DNA of 64,000 nt, taken from the NCBI RefSeq assembly GCF_000203915.1, contig NC_008391.1, positions 1,922,001 through 1,986,000 of the forward strand, written 5' to 3'. Below are positions 20,903-29,606 of this stretch, in pieces. Under the pieces are notes generated by a model. That model worked only from the letters and a program-made list of their open reading frames with translations. It did no database searches and was not told the DNA's origin. The translations under genes were made by a program, and so were the position numbers. The first letter of the stretch is position 1; the number at the start of each line of letters is the position of its first letter. This stretch comes from Burkholderia ambifaria AMMD. Lineage in GTDB: Bacteria; Pseudomonadota; Gammaproteobacteria; Burkholderiales; Burkholderiaceae.

Positions 20903-22162
20903 ATGACACATCGCCCCCTTCGCGTCGCCGCCCGGCTTGCGACCGCCGCCGCCATCGCGTTCGCTTCGCTCGGCGCCGCGGCGCCGGCCAGCGCGGGCAC
21001 GCTGACGATCAACATCGCGTTCAAGGGCGCCAGCCAGCGCGCGGTCTGGCAGTCGACGATCGAGGCGTTCCACAAGGCCCATCCCGACATCGACGTGAAG
21101 CCCACCTTCGTCGACGAGGAAGCGTACAAGGTGCAGCTCCCCGCGTGGCTCACGACCGTCGCGCCCGACGTGGTCAACTGGCACGCGGGCGAGCGCATGG
21201 CGTACTACGCGAAGCGCGGGCTGTTCGAGGACCTGAGCGGCGACTGGGCGAAGAACGGCTGGGACGCGATGTACGCGTCGACGCGCAGCGCATCGTCGTA
21301 CAACGGCAAGCAATACGCGGCGCCGACCGTCTATTACTCGTGGGGGCTGTTCTACCGCAAGGACCTGTTCCGCAAGGTCGGCATCGCCGACGAGCCCAAG
21401 ACCTGGGACCAGTTTCTCGATGCGTGCAAGAAGCTGAAGGCGGCCGGCATCACGCCGATCGCGGTCGGCGGCCGCGACGCGTGGACGCTCGCCGGCTGGT
21501 TCGACTATCTCGACCTGCGCCTGAACGGCAACGCGTTCCACCAGCAGCTGATGGCCGGCGACGTGCCGTACACGGACCCGCGCGTGAAGAAGGTCTATAC
21601 GACGTGGAAATCGCTGATCGACTCGGGCTACTTCATCGACAACGCGCTGTCCTACGATCTCGACGGCGCGCAGCCGTTCCTGTTCCAGGGCAAGGCCGCG
21701 ATGATGCTGATGGGCACCTTCATCGCGGCCGGCTTTCCGCCGAACGTGAAGCAGGAAATGGGCTATTACCGGTTCCCGATCATCGACCCGAAGGTGCCGA
21801 CCGCCGAGGACGGCCCGGTCGAATCGCTGCACATCCCGACCAAGGCGAAGAACAAGGCGGACGCGCATACGTTCCTCGCGTTCGTCGAAACGCCCGAGAT
21901 GGGTGCGAAGCTCGCGGAAGGGCTCGGCTCGCTGTCGGCCAACAGCAAGTCGCCGGAGCCGGCCGATCCGATTTCGCGGATCGGCTTCCGGATCCTCGCC
22001 GACACCAAGGGCGGCGTCGCGCAGTTCTATGACCGCGACATGACCAAGGAAATGGCCGACGAAGGGATGAAGGGGATGCAGCAGTTCCTCGCGAATCCCG
22101 CGCAGCTCGATACCGTGCTCGCGCAGCTCGAACAGACCCGCAAGCGGATCTACAAGAAGTAA
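20903..22162 (+). CDS. Extracellular sugar-binding protein of ABC transporter
   Basis: A 419-residue family-1 solute-binding protein. The Sec signal peptide is clear, with cleavage near ASA-GTL (about residue 31). The mature part has LTINIAFKGASQRAVWQSTIEAFHKAHPDIDV, a pattern of oligosaccharide-binding proteins. The terminal portion ends LAQLEQTRKRIYKK. It lies between the GH42 and permease genes and would capture galactosides in the periplasm. Substrate is inferred from the operon only. Confidence 0.92.
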   Translation: MTHRPLRVAARLATAAAIAFASLGAAAPASAGTLTINIAFKGASQRAVWQSTIEAFHKAHPDIDVKPTFVDEEAYKVQLPAWLTTVAPDVVNWHAGERMAYYAKRGLFEDLSGDWAKNGWDAMYASTRSASSYNGKQYAAPTVYYSWGLFYRKDLFRKVGIADEPKTWDQFLDACKKLKAAGITPIAVGGRDAWTLAGWFDYLDLRLNGNAFHQQLMAGDVPYTDPRVKKVYTTWKSLIDSGYFIDNALSYDLDGAQPFLFQGKAAMMLMGTFIAAGFPPNVKQEMGYYRFPIIDPKVPTAEDGPVESLHIPTKAKNKADAHTFLAFVETPEMGAKLAEGLGSLSANSKSPEPADPISRIGFRILADTKGGVAQFYDRDMTKEMADEGMKGMQQFLANPAQLDTVLAQLEQTRKRIYKK

Positions 22163-22222
22163 CCGCGTGACCCATGCGGCGGCCGCGTGTGCGTGCCGCC
22201 GTGTCCGCCCAGGAGGCTTGCC

Positions 22223-23167
22223 GTGTCCCGTCCGATCACGTCCACCCCGCCCGCCGGCGCCACGCCACCGCGTGGTGCATCCGCCGCCACCGCGTTGCGC
22301 GCGCGCCGCCCGTCGCCCGCCGTGCGGCGGCAACAGCGCGCCGCGTGGCTCTTTCTCGCGCCCGCGTGTGCGATGGTTGCCGTCTATGTGATCTGGCCGA
22401 TCCTGTCGACGCTGTGGCTGAGCCTCTGCAACTGGGACGGGATGACCGAGCGCACGTTCGTCGGTCTCGCGAACTACGTCGAGCTGCTGCATGCGCCGAC
22501 CTTCTACACCGCGCTGCGCAACAACGTGATCTGGCTTGCGCTGTTCATGCTCGCGCCGCCGCTCGGCCTCGCGCTCGCGCTGTACCTGAACCAGGCGGTG
22601 GCCGGCATCCGGCTCGTGAAGTCGCTGTTCTTCGCGCCGTTCGTGCTGTCCGGCGTGGTGGTCGGGCTGATTTTCTCGTGGTTCTACGATCCGACCTTCG
22701 GGCTGCTCGCGCTGATCGCCGGACACGGAATCCCGGTGCTCGGCGATGCGCGCTATGCGACCTTCGGCATCGTGTTCGCCGCGCTGTGGCCGCAAACCGC
22801 GTACTGCATGATCCTGTACCTGACCGGCCTCACGTCGGTCAACCCGGAGCAGATCGAAGCGGCGCGGATGGAAGGCGCGCGCGGCTTCGCGCTGCTGTGG
22901 CACGTCGTGCTGCCGCAGTTGCGCCCGACCACGTTCATGGCGATCGTCGTCACGGTGATCGGTGCGCTGCGCAGCTTCGACCTGATTTCGGTGATGACGG
23001 GCGGCGGCCCGTTCGAGAGTTCGACCGTGCTCGCGTATTACATGTATGACCAGGCGATCAAGTACTACCGGCTCGGCTATTCCACGTCGATCGCGGTCGT
23101 GCTGTTCGCGATCATGCTCGTCTACATCGTGTTCCAGTTGCGCCGCATGCTGCGCAACGAGCAATAA
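22223..23167 (+). CDS. Sugar ABC transporter permease (MalF type)
   Basis: A 314-residue permease with six predicted membrane segments and the EAA loop NPEQIEAARMEGARGFALLWHVVLP. The GTG at 22223 was chosen because a strong AGGAGG lies 7 bases upstream; the open frame begins 12 codons earlier without a ribosome-binding site. The N-terminal 45 residues are proline- and alanine-rich. It pairs with the second permease encoded 17 bp downstream. Confidence 0.92.
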   Translation: MSRPITSTPPAGATPPRGASAATALRARRPSPAVRRQQRAAWLFLAPACAMVAVYVIWPILSTLWLSLCNWDGMTERTFVGLANYVELLHAPTFYTALRNNVIWLALFMLAPPLGLALALYLNQAVAGIRLVKSLFFAPFVLSGVVVGLIFSWFYDPTFGLLALIAGHGIPVLGDARYATFGIVFAALWPQTAYCMILYLTGLTSVNPEQIEAARMEGARGFALLWHVVLPQLRPTTFMAIVVTVIGALRSFDLISVMTGGGPFESSTVLAYYMYDQAIKYYRLGYSTSIAVVLFAIMLVYIVFQLRRMLRNEQ

Positions 23168-23184
23168 CCTGACTGGTGGCCATC

Positions 23185-24036
23185 ATGTTTCCGACTCCCG
23201 TTGCTCAATGGAAGCCTGTCTCGCGCCGGCTGTACAAGCTGTCGCTGCCCGTCGCGCTCGTGATCTGGCTGCTGCCGATGATCGCGGTGTTCGTCACGTC
23301 GGTGCGCTCGACCGAGGAGCTGGTCGAAGGTCACTACTGGGGCTGGCCGCGGCACTTCTCGATGATCAGCAACTATCGCGACGCGCTGACCACGTCGCCG
23401 ATGCTGCATTACTTCTGGAACAGCGTGCAGATCACGGTGCCGTCGGTGATCGGGTCGATCGCGCTCGCGGCGATGGCGGGCTTTGCGCTCGCGACCTACA
23501 AGTTTCGAGGGAGTACCGCACTGTTCGGGACGTTCGTCGCGGGGAATTTCGTGCCGGTGCAGGTGTTGATGATTCCGGTGCGGGACTTGTCGCTGCGGCT
23601 CGGCGTGTTCAACACCGTCGAGGCGCTGATCCTGTTTCATGTCGCGTTTCAGACGGGGTTCTGCACGCTGTTCCTGCGTAACTTCATCAAGCAGTTGCCG
23701 TTCGAATTGATCGAGGCCGCGCGGATTGAAGGGGCGGGCGAATGGACGGTGTTCTGGCGGATCGTGTTGCCGCTGATCCGGCCTGCGTTGGCCGCGCTCG
23801 CGATTCTCGTGTTCACGTTCGTATGGAACGACTACTTCTGGGCGCTGTGTCTCACGCAAGGCGACGAGGCCGCGCCGATCACCGCGGGCGTTGCCGCGTT
23901 GAAGGGGCAATGGACGACGTCGTGGAATCTCGTGTCGGCCGGGTCGATTCTCGCCGCATTGCCGTCGGTCGCGATGTTCTTCGCGATGCAGAAGCATTTT
24001 GTCGCGGGGCTGACGTTCGGGGCGACGAAAGGGTGA
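23185..24036 (+). CDS. Sugar ABC transporter permease (MalG type)
   Basis: A 283-residue permease with six membrane segments and the EAA loop PFELIEAARIEGAGEWTVFWRIVLP. It completes the ATPase-binding protein-permease set. The ATG at 23185 has GGTGG upstream; a GTG at 23176 is an alternative start adding three residues. It is the last gene of the galactoside operon and is followed by a strong terminator. Confidence 0.92.
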   Translation: MFPTPVAQWKPVSRRLYKLSLPVALVIWLLPMIAVFVTSVRSTEELVEGHYWGWPRHFSMISNYRDALTTSPMLHYFWNSVQITVPSVIGSIALAAMAGFALATYKFRGSTALFGTFVAGNFVPVQVLMIPVRDLSLRLGVFNTVEALILFHVAFQTGFCTLFLRNFIKQLPFELIEAARIEGAGEWTVFWRIVLPLIRPALAALAILVFTFVWNDYFWALCLTQGDEAAPITAGVAALKGQWTTSWNLVSAGSILAALPSVAMFFAMQKHFVAGLTFGATKG

Positions 24037-24092
24037 GCCGACGCTAATCGCTGATTGCAGATTCTGATCTCCTCCTCTTTCATCGAGAGGTT

Positions 24093-24115
24093 GCCCGCTT
24101 CGGCGGGCTTTTTTT
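24093..24115 (+). terminator. Rho-independent terminator after galactoside operon
   Basis: GCCCGC-TTCG-GCGGGC followed by seven T residues, 57 bp after the last permease stop. The UUCG tetraloop makes it very stable. Confidence 0.92.
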
Positions 24116-24138
24116 GGGTTCCGTTTCCGGTGTGACGG

Positions 24139-24235
24139 TGCGGTGAATAGAGCGGCCATTCTCCGCATAATTTGCGGTGAATATTGAATCGTGCGGCGAA
24201 TCGGTGGGATAATCTCCGCATCATGAGCGGAGATT
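24139..24235. promoter_or_regulatory. Six-copy 10-bp motif array (TGCGGWGAAT) in two matching modules over the fic start
   Basis: Copies lie at 24139-24148 (+), 24158-24167 (-), 24173-24182 (+), 24192-24201 (+), 24211-24220 (-) and 24226-24235 (+). Start-to-start distances are 19, 15, 19, 19 and 15. The second trio repeats the first at an offset of 53 bp, as a diverged duplication. The last two copies form a perfect AATCTCCGC/GCGGAGATT dyad that encloses the fic ATG, so a bound protein or hairpin would block translation or transcription. Confidence 0.75.
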
Positions 24236-25344
24236 ACACTTTCATCTGGGAGTCGGCCGACTGGCCTGCATGGCGCTTCGACCTCCCGACACTCGCCGCG
24301 CCACTCGCCGACGTCAGCCGTGCGCAAGGCATGCTGGTCGGGCGACTGACGGATATCGGCTTGTCGCTGCGCGCCGAGGCCAGCCTGGCCGCGCTGACGG
24401 AGGACGTCGTCAAGACCAGTGCCATCGAGGGCGAAAGCCTGAACGTCGCATCGGTTCGATCGTCGATTGCGCGCCGGCTGGGTGTCGATATCGGTGCGCT
24501 GGCGCCAGTCGATCGCCACGTCGAGGGCGTGGTCGACATGGTGCTGGATGCGACGACCCATTCGGCGGCGCCGGTCACCGAAAGCCGCTTGTGCGGGTGG
24601 CATGCCGCCCTTTTCCCGACCGGCTATTCGGGAATGTCGCGCATCACGGTCGGCGCATGGCGTACGGACGCGAGCGGCCCGATGCAGGTGGTGTCCGGGC
24701 CGATCGGCCGGCAGCGCGTGCATTTCGAAGCACCGCCCGCCTCGCGCCTGACCGGCGAGATCCACCGCTTTCTCGCATGGCTCAATGCGTCGCCGGCCGA
24801 GCCTTTGCTGATCCGGGCCGGCCTGGCCCACCTGTGGTTCGTCACGCTCCACCCGTTCGACGACGGCAACGGCCGTATCGCGCGCGCGCTCGGGGATCTG
24901 GTGCTGGCGCGCGCCGACGGGAGCCCACAACGTTTCTATAGCCTGTCGGCGCAAATCCAGCGCGAACGCAACGCGTACTACGACGTGCTGGAGCGTACGC
25001 AGCGCGGTTCGCTCGACGTCACCGAATGGCTCGCGTGGTTTCTGAACACCCTGGGGCGGGCCGTCGATCACGCGCACACGACGCTCAATGCGGTCCTGGT
25101 CAAGGCGCGCTTCTGGCAACGATATGCGGGCCTCGCGATGAACGAACGCCAGGCCAAGGTCATGAACCGCTTGCTCGACGGCTTCGAAGGAAAGATGACG
25201 ACCACCAAATGGGCAGCCCTCGCAAAGTGCTCGCAAGATACGGCGCTGCGCGATATCGGCGAACTCGTGTCGCACGGTGTGCTGCGTCGTTCGTCGTCCG
25301 GCGGCCGGAGCACGAGTTACGAGCTGGCGCCGTTCGACGGCTGA
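24223..25344 (+). CDS. Fic-domain protein (putative AMPylase) with N-terminal inhibitory motif and C-terminal winged helix
   Basis: A 373-residue Fic protein. The N-terminal DUF4172-like segment is followed by the inhibitory motif TSAIEG at residues 65-70 (class II pattern [S/T]xxxE[G/N]). The catalytic loop HPFDDGNGRIAR is at 210-221, with the catalytic His210. The last 70 residues (MNERQAKVMNRLLDGFEGKMTTTKWAALAKCSQDTALRDI region) look like a winged helix-turn-helix. Such proteins transfer AMP to hydroxyl side chains; target unknown. No Doc/Phd-type antitoxin gene is adjacent. The start lies inside the motif array, suggesting autoregulation through the C-terminal domain. It is monocistronic between a terminator and a convergent gene. 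Confidence 0.92.
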   Translation: MSGDYTFIWESADWPAWRFDLPTLAAPLADVSRAQGMLVGRLTDIGLSLRAEASLAALTEDVVKTSAIEGESLNVASVRSSIARRLGVDIGALAPVDRHVEGVVDMVLDATTHSAAPVTESRLCGWHAALFPTGYSGMSRITVGAWRTDASGPMQVVSGPIGRQRVHFEAPPASRLTGEIHRFLAWLNASPAEPLLIRAGLAHLWFVTLHPFDDGNGRIARALGDLVLARADGSPQRFYSLSAQIQRERNAYYDVLERTQRGSLDVTEWLAWFLNTLGRAVDHAHTTLNAVLVKARFWQRYAGLAMNERQAKVMNRLLDGFEGKMTTTKWAALAKCSQDTALRDIGELVSHGVLRRSSSGGRSTSYELAPFDG

Positions 25345-25438
25345 CGCCATCGCCGGCAAGCGTAGCCGGACTGCCGTCGTGGTTTCCCGCCTTTCGGCTC
25401 TCCCGCCGAGTCGGACGCCGGATGTCTCGCAGGGCCGA

Positions 25439-26917
25439 CTATGCGTCGCCCGCCCCACCCTCCCTCAACCGCGCATCCACCGCACCGATGTTCTTCTCAT
25501 GCGCGACCAGCATCAACGACAGCGCGTGATGGATGTCCGGATCCGCGAGCGTCGGCAGCAGCGCCCGCAGCTTGCGCACGACCCATCGCTGGCCGCGGTT
25601 CAAAAACGTTATCCGCTCGGCTAAGTCGTCGATCGCCATCGCCTTTTCATAGAACGACCCGGTCGCGCGCGTCGGCGTCGCGCCGAGCGTGCGGATCGCA
25701 TCGACCAGCACGCTGCACCAGTGCGCTTCGTCCTGGCGAATATGCGCGATCAGCCGACGCAGTTCGGGATCGTCATGGACCTCGGCCGCCGTCTCCGACG
25801 CGACGCGGGCTCCCGCGCGCTCCGCCTCCAGCAATTCATCGAGCGCCGCGAGCAAGGCCGCCCGGTTTTCATCCGTGTCGTCTGCCGATGAAGCCGCGTT
25901 TTTCTCGACGATCGCCGCCGCATCGAGCACGATCCGGCGCAGCACGTCGCCGGCCGATTCGATCGCGCCGATCCTTCCGGCACCCGTGCCCGCATACAGC
26001 GCCATCGCCTCGAAATCGCCCGTCATCGTGCGCAGCGGCGAATCGGTGCTGAACAGGTAGATCGGCCGCCCTTCCTCGTCACCGATCACGACGCGCTCGT
26101 CGCCGAACGGATCGCCCCGCTCGCCGCGCGTCACGCTCGACGGCAGCACCCGAACCCGCGCACCGCGCGGCCAGTTGATGTGAAAGATATCGGTCAACAG
26201 CGTATCGCCGTCGCGCGCATCGACGATCCGCTGCTGGTGGTACGCATGCGCGAACGACTCGTGCGTCGCGATGAAGGCCGTGCCCATCACCGCGCCCTGC
26301 GCGCCGAGCGCCATCGCGGCGGCCACGTCCGCGCCGTCGACGATCCCGCCTGCCGCGAGCACCGGCAAGCGCGTCGCGCGCACCACGTCGGGCAGCAACT
26401 CGGCCAGAGGCCGATCGCCACGCACATGGCCGCCGGCCTCATGCCCCTGAACGATCAGCACCTGTGCACCCGCGGCCTCGGCCGCACGCGCATCGTCGAG
26501 CGACCCGACCTGATGAACCACCCGCACGCCCGCGTCGCGCAGACGCCGCACGACGCCCGGCATCACGTCCCAGAACAGCGCGACGACGGGCACACGCAAC
26601 GCGATACACGCGTCGAGCTGGGCATCGAGCAATTCGGGTGGCGTCGACGCGGGAATCAGGTTGATGCCGAACGGCCGGTCGGTGGCCGCGCGCACCTGTT
26701 CGACCTCGCGCCGGATCAGCGCGACCGGCTCGCGCACCATCCCGAGAAAGCCGAACCCGCCGGCCGCGCTTACGGAGCTCGCGAGCTCCGCCCGCGCGAC
26801 GCCGCCCATGCCGGCGAGCACGATCGGCCACGCACAGCCGAGCAGGTCACAGACGGGGCGATTCAGGATCTGGACGGCGCGAGCCGCGGGCCCGTCGTCA
26901 CGCATTGGAATCGACAT
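25439..26917 (-). CDS. Nitronate monooxygenase-like flavoprotein fused to a ferritin-like C-terminal domain
   Basis: A 492-residue two-domain protein. Residues 1 to about 340 form an NMO/2-nitropropane dioxygenase TIM barrel: LAGMGGVARAELASSVSAAGGFGFLGM, the catalytic-type segment VQGHEAGGH and LAAGGIVDGADVAAAMALGAQGAVMGTAFIATHES (landmarks only). The final 130 residues are helical with DEAHWCSVLVDAIRTLG and LMLVAHEKNIGAV, resembling a DUF6306 ferritin-like bundle with possible Glu/His metal ligands. AAGGAGG precedes the ATG at 26917. Family members oxidise alkyl nitronates with FMN. The fused domain is unusual and its role unknown. Confidence 0.85.
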   Translation of the reverse strand: MSIPMRDDGPAARAVQILNRPVCDLLGCAWPIVLAGMGGVARAELASSVSAAGGFGFLGMVREPVALIRREVEQVRAATDRPFGINLIPASTPPELLDAQLDACIALRVPVVALFWDVMPGVVRRLRDAGVRVVHQVGSLDDARAAEAAGAQVLIVQGHEAGGHVRGDRPLAELLPDVVRATRLPVLAAGGIVDGADVAAAMALGAQGAVMGTAFIATHESFAHAYHQQRIVDARDGDTLLTDIFHINWPRGARVRVLPSSVTRGERGDPFGDERVVIGDEEGRPIYLFSTDSPLRTMTGDFEAMALYAGTGAGRIGAIESAGDVLRRIVLDAAAIVEKNAASSADDTDENRAALLAALDELLEAERAGARVASETAAEVHDDPELRRLIAHIRQDEAHWCSVLVDAIRTLGATPTRATGSFYEKAMAIDDLAERITFLNRGQRWVVRKLRALLPTLADPDIHHALSLMLVAHEKNIGAVDARLREGGAGDA

Positions 26918-27112
26918 GCAGCGTCCTCCTTCAAGGATCGGCGGCGCGTCACGGTCAACCGCCAGCGCGCGTGTCGCGCGAAGGCGAAACGGGTCGTGTC
27001 GGGCCACGCATCGAATGGATCACATTGTGACATATTCGATCGCGGGACCGCACCGCTAGCCCGATTTGCTTGATACACGTCATGGCGCCAATGCCCGCTC
27101 CGCTCATCCGGC

Positions 27113-27883
27113 TCAGGTCCACCCTTCGAGCCGCAACGTCGACCGCACAAGCCGCTGCTCCTCTTGCTCGATCTCGCGCAGATAGTCGACGCACTGCCGG
27201 ATATGCTCGCTCGCGGCCTTGCGGGCTTGATCAGGCAGCCGCCCTGTCACCGCGTTATAAAGCCGCGCATGCTGCCGGTCGATCTGCTTCTTCAACGGCT
27301 CGCGGTGATAGAGGTTATTCACCGACGCGAACACGGAACTGAGCAGCAGATCGGTCAGCGACTGCAGCGTATTCACAAGCACCGGATTGTGCGACGCCTC
27401 GCAGATCGCGAGATGGAACGCATGGTCGAGCTTCGCCCGCGCGGCGGGATCGAGATCCTGCGCATCGGCCGCCGTCATTTCCTCATAGCGACGCTTGATC
27501 AGGATGAAATCGGCCGGCGTACCGCGCAGCGCCGCGAGCCGTGCGGCTTCGGTCTCGAGCATCCCGCGCACCTCGAACAGGTCGTACAGCGTGCGCGGCT
27601 GCGAGCCGAGCAAATGCATCATCGGCGAGACTTCGCGCTGCGGGGTCAGGCTCGCGACGAACGAACCCTTGCCGTGCGTCGTGTCGATGATCCCGCGCGC
27701 ACGTAGCAGCTTCATCCCTTCGCGCACGGCCGTGCGCGACACGCCGAGCTTCTCCGTGAGCCGCCGCTCGGACGGCAGCGCCTGTCCGGCCTTCAGCACG
27801 CCGTCGACGATCAGTTGCTCGATCCGCTCGGCGACGACATCGGCGACATTGCGCGCCGGCGCTTGTCGAACTTGCGTTTCCAT
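27113..27883 (-). CDS. FadR/GntR-family regulator of the glc operon (GlcC/LldR-like)
   Basis: A 256-residue GntR-family protein. The winged helix (about residues 12-78) contains GQALPSERRLTEKLGVSRTAVREGMKLL. A FadR-type all-helical FCD effector domain follows with metal-binding histidines in LDHAFHLAICEASHN and RQHARLYNAV. It is divergent from glcD and two TGGT-N3-ACCA dyads lie between. The likely inducer is glycolate or a related 2-hydroxy acid. The ATG at 27883 abuts the first dyad, so it probably represses its own gene. Confidence 0.9.
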   Translation of the reverse strand: METQVRQAPARNVADVVAERIEQLIVDGVLKAGQALPSERRLTEKLGVSRTAVREGMKLLRARGIIDTTHGKGSFVASLTPQREVSPMMHLLGSQPRTLYDLFEVRGMLETEAARLAALRGTPADFILIKRRYEEMTAADAQDLDPAARAKLDHAFHLAICEASHNPVLVNTLQSLTDLLLSSVFASVNNLYHREPLKKQIDRQHARLYNAVTGRLPDQARKAASEHIRQCVDYLREIEQEEQRLVRSTLRLEGWT

Positions 27884-27885
27884 AC

Positions 27886-27896
27886 TGGTATGACCA
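27886..27896. promoter_or_regulatory. GntR-type operator 1 (TGGT-N3-ACCA)
   Basis: TGGTATGACCA is an inverted repeat of the FadR/GntR operator type, three bases upstream of the regulator start codon. An identical-core copy lies 106 bp away. Confidence 0.72.
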
Positions 27897-27991
27897 CTTC
27901 GGGGGGATATCGCCGATTTTCTCACAAACCCTTGTGTCGATTGGGTTTCCCGTCACCGCAAACCCCACCCGCCAGGCCCACTTCGAAAAAC

Positions 27992-28002
27992 TGGTACGAC
28001 CA
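27992..28002. promoter_or_regulatory. GntR-type operator 2 (TGGT-N3-ACCA)
   Basis: TGGTACGACCA repeats operator 1 with one spacer-base change; the flanking CT on the left is shared. It lies 105 bp before the glcD start. The 106-bp centre-to-centre distance is close to ten helical turns, which would allow looping. Confidence 0.72.
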
Positions 28003-28106
28003 CGTTCGCGACGTCTGGACACGCACGGGCCGCCCGCCAAGAATGCCGTTCATCCGGTGCGCCGCGGTTGCCGCGGCCGCCTGCATGGTGGAGACGGAGA
28101 CACACG

Positions 28107-29606
28107 ATGAGTTTCATCTACGACGAACGGATCGACGGCCCGCTGGCGACTGTCGACCGCGACACGCTCGTCGCCGCGCTCGCTGCGGCGGCGCCCGGCC
28201 TCGACGTGCTGCACGAGCGCGAGGCACTGAAGCCGTTCGAATGCGATGGCCTCGCCGCGTACCGCACGGTGCCGCTCGCGGTCGTGCTGCCCGACACGGT
28301 CGAGCAGGTGCGCGCGGTGCTGCGCGTCGCGGCCGCGCACGGCGTGCCGGTCGTCGCGCGCGGCGCGGGCACCGGCCTGTCGGGCGGCGCGATGCCGCTC
28401 GAAAAAGGCATCCTGCTCGTGATGGCGAAGTTCAACCGGATTCTCGAAATCGACGCCGATGCCGGCATCGCGCGCGTGCAGCCCGGCGTGCGCAACCTCG
28501 CGATCTCGCAGGCCGCCGCGCCCTACGACCTCTACTACGCGCCGGACCCGTCGTCGCAGATCGCCTGCTCGATCGGCGGCAACGTCGCCGAAAACGCGGG
28601 CGGCGTGCACTGCCTGAAATACGGGCTGACGGTGCACAACATCCTGAAGGTCGAGATCCTGACGATCGACGGCGACTTGCTGACGCTCGGCGCCGACGCG
28701 CTCGACGCACCCGGCTTCGACCTGCTCGCGCTGTTCACCGGCTCCGAAGGCATGCTCGGCATCGTCACCGAAGTGACGGTGAAGCTGCTGCCGAAACCGC
28801 CGAGCGTGAAGGTGCTGATGGCGAGCTTCGACGACGTCGCCGAAGCCGGCGCGGCGGTCGCGCGGATCATCGGCGCGGGCGTGATCCCGGGCGGGCTCGA
28901 GATGATGGACAACCTCGCGATCCGCGCGGCCGAGGACTTCATCCATGCAGGCTATCCGGTCGATGCGCAGGCGATCCTGCTGTGCGAACTCGACGGCGCG
29001 GCGACCGATGTCGAAGAAGACGCCGAACGCGTCGCCGCGCTGCTGCGCGACGCCGGCGCGTCGGAGATCCGCGTCGCACGCGACGAGGCCGAGCGGCAGC
29101 GCTTCTGGGCCGGCCGCAAGAACGCGTTTCCGGCGGTCGGCCGCATGTCGCCCGACTACTACTGCATGGACGGCACGATCCCGCGCCGCGAGCTGCCGCG
29201 CGTGCTCGAAGGGATCGCGGCGTTGTCCGCGCAATACGCGCTGCCGGTCGCGAACGTGTTCCATGCGGGCGACGGCAACATGCATCCGCTGATCCTGTTC
29301 GACGCGAATCGTCCCGGCGAACTCGACCGCGCGGAAGCGCTCGGCGGCAAGATCCTCGAGCTGTGCGTCGCGGTGGGCGGCAGCATCACCGGCGAACACG
29401 GCGTCGGGCGCGAGAAGATCAACCAGATGTGCGTGCAGTTCAACGCCGACGAAATCACGTTCTTCCACGCGGTGAAGGCCGCGTTCGATCCGCGCCGCCT
29501 GCTCAATCCCGGCAAGAACATCCCGACGCTGCACCGTTGCGCCGAATTCGGCGCGATGCACGTCCATCACGGCAAGCTGCCGTTCCCCGACTTGGAGCGC
29601 TTCTGA
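28107..29606 (+). CDS. glcD: Glycolate oxidase subunit GlcD (FAD-binding)
   Basis: A 499-residue FAD-linked oxidase. The PCMH-type FAD-binding domain (about residues 55-230) shows VPVVARGAGTGLSGGAMP and FTGSEGMLGIVTEVTVKLLP. The C-terminal domain contains HAGDGNMHPLILFD and GGSITGEHGVGREK, the substrate-site region. With GlcE and GlcF it oxidises glycolate to glyoxylate at the membrane. The ATG at 28107 has GGAGA upstream. The stop codon overlaps the glcE start (ATGA). Confidence 0.95.
   Translation: MSFIYDERIDGPLATVDRDTLVAALAAAAPGLDVLHEREALKPFECDGLAAYRTVPLAVVLPDTVEQVRAVLRVAAAHGVPVVARGAGTGLSGGAMPLEKGILLVMAKFNRILEIDADAGIARVQPGVRNLAISQAAAPYDLYYAPDPSSQIACSIGGNVAENAGGVHCLKYGLTVHNILKVEILTIDGDLLTLGADALDAPGFDLLALFTGSEGMLGIVTEVTVKLLPKPPSVKVLMASFDDVAEAGAAVARIIGAGVIPGGLEMMDNLAIRAAEDFIHAGYPVDAQAILLCELDGAATDVEEDAERVAALLRDAGASEIRVARDEAERQRFWAGRKNAFPAVGRMSPDYYCMDGTIPRRELPRVLEGIAALSAQYALPVANVFHAGDGNMHPLILFDANRPGELDRAEALGGKILELCVAVGGSITGEHGVGREKINQMCVQFNADEITFFHAVKAAFDPRRLLNPGKNIPTLHRCAEFGAMHVHHGKLPFPDLERF

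Noticed and set aside
24223..25344. A Fic/Phd-type toxin-antitoxin pair
   Set aside because: No small antitoxin gene adjoins, and the inhibitory motif is within the Fic protein itself.
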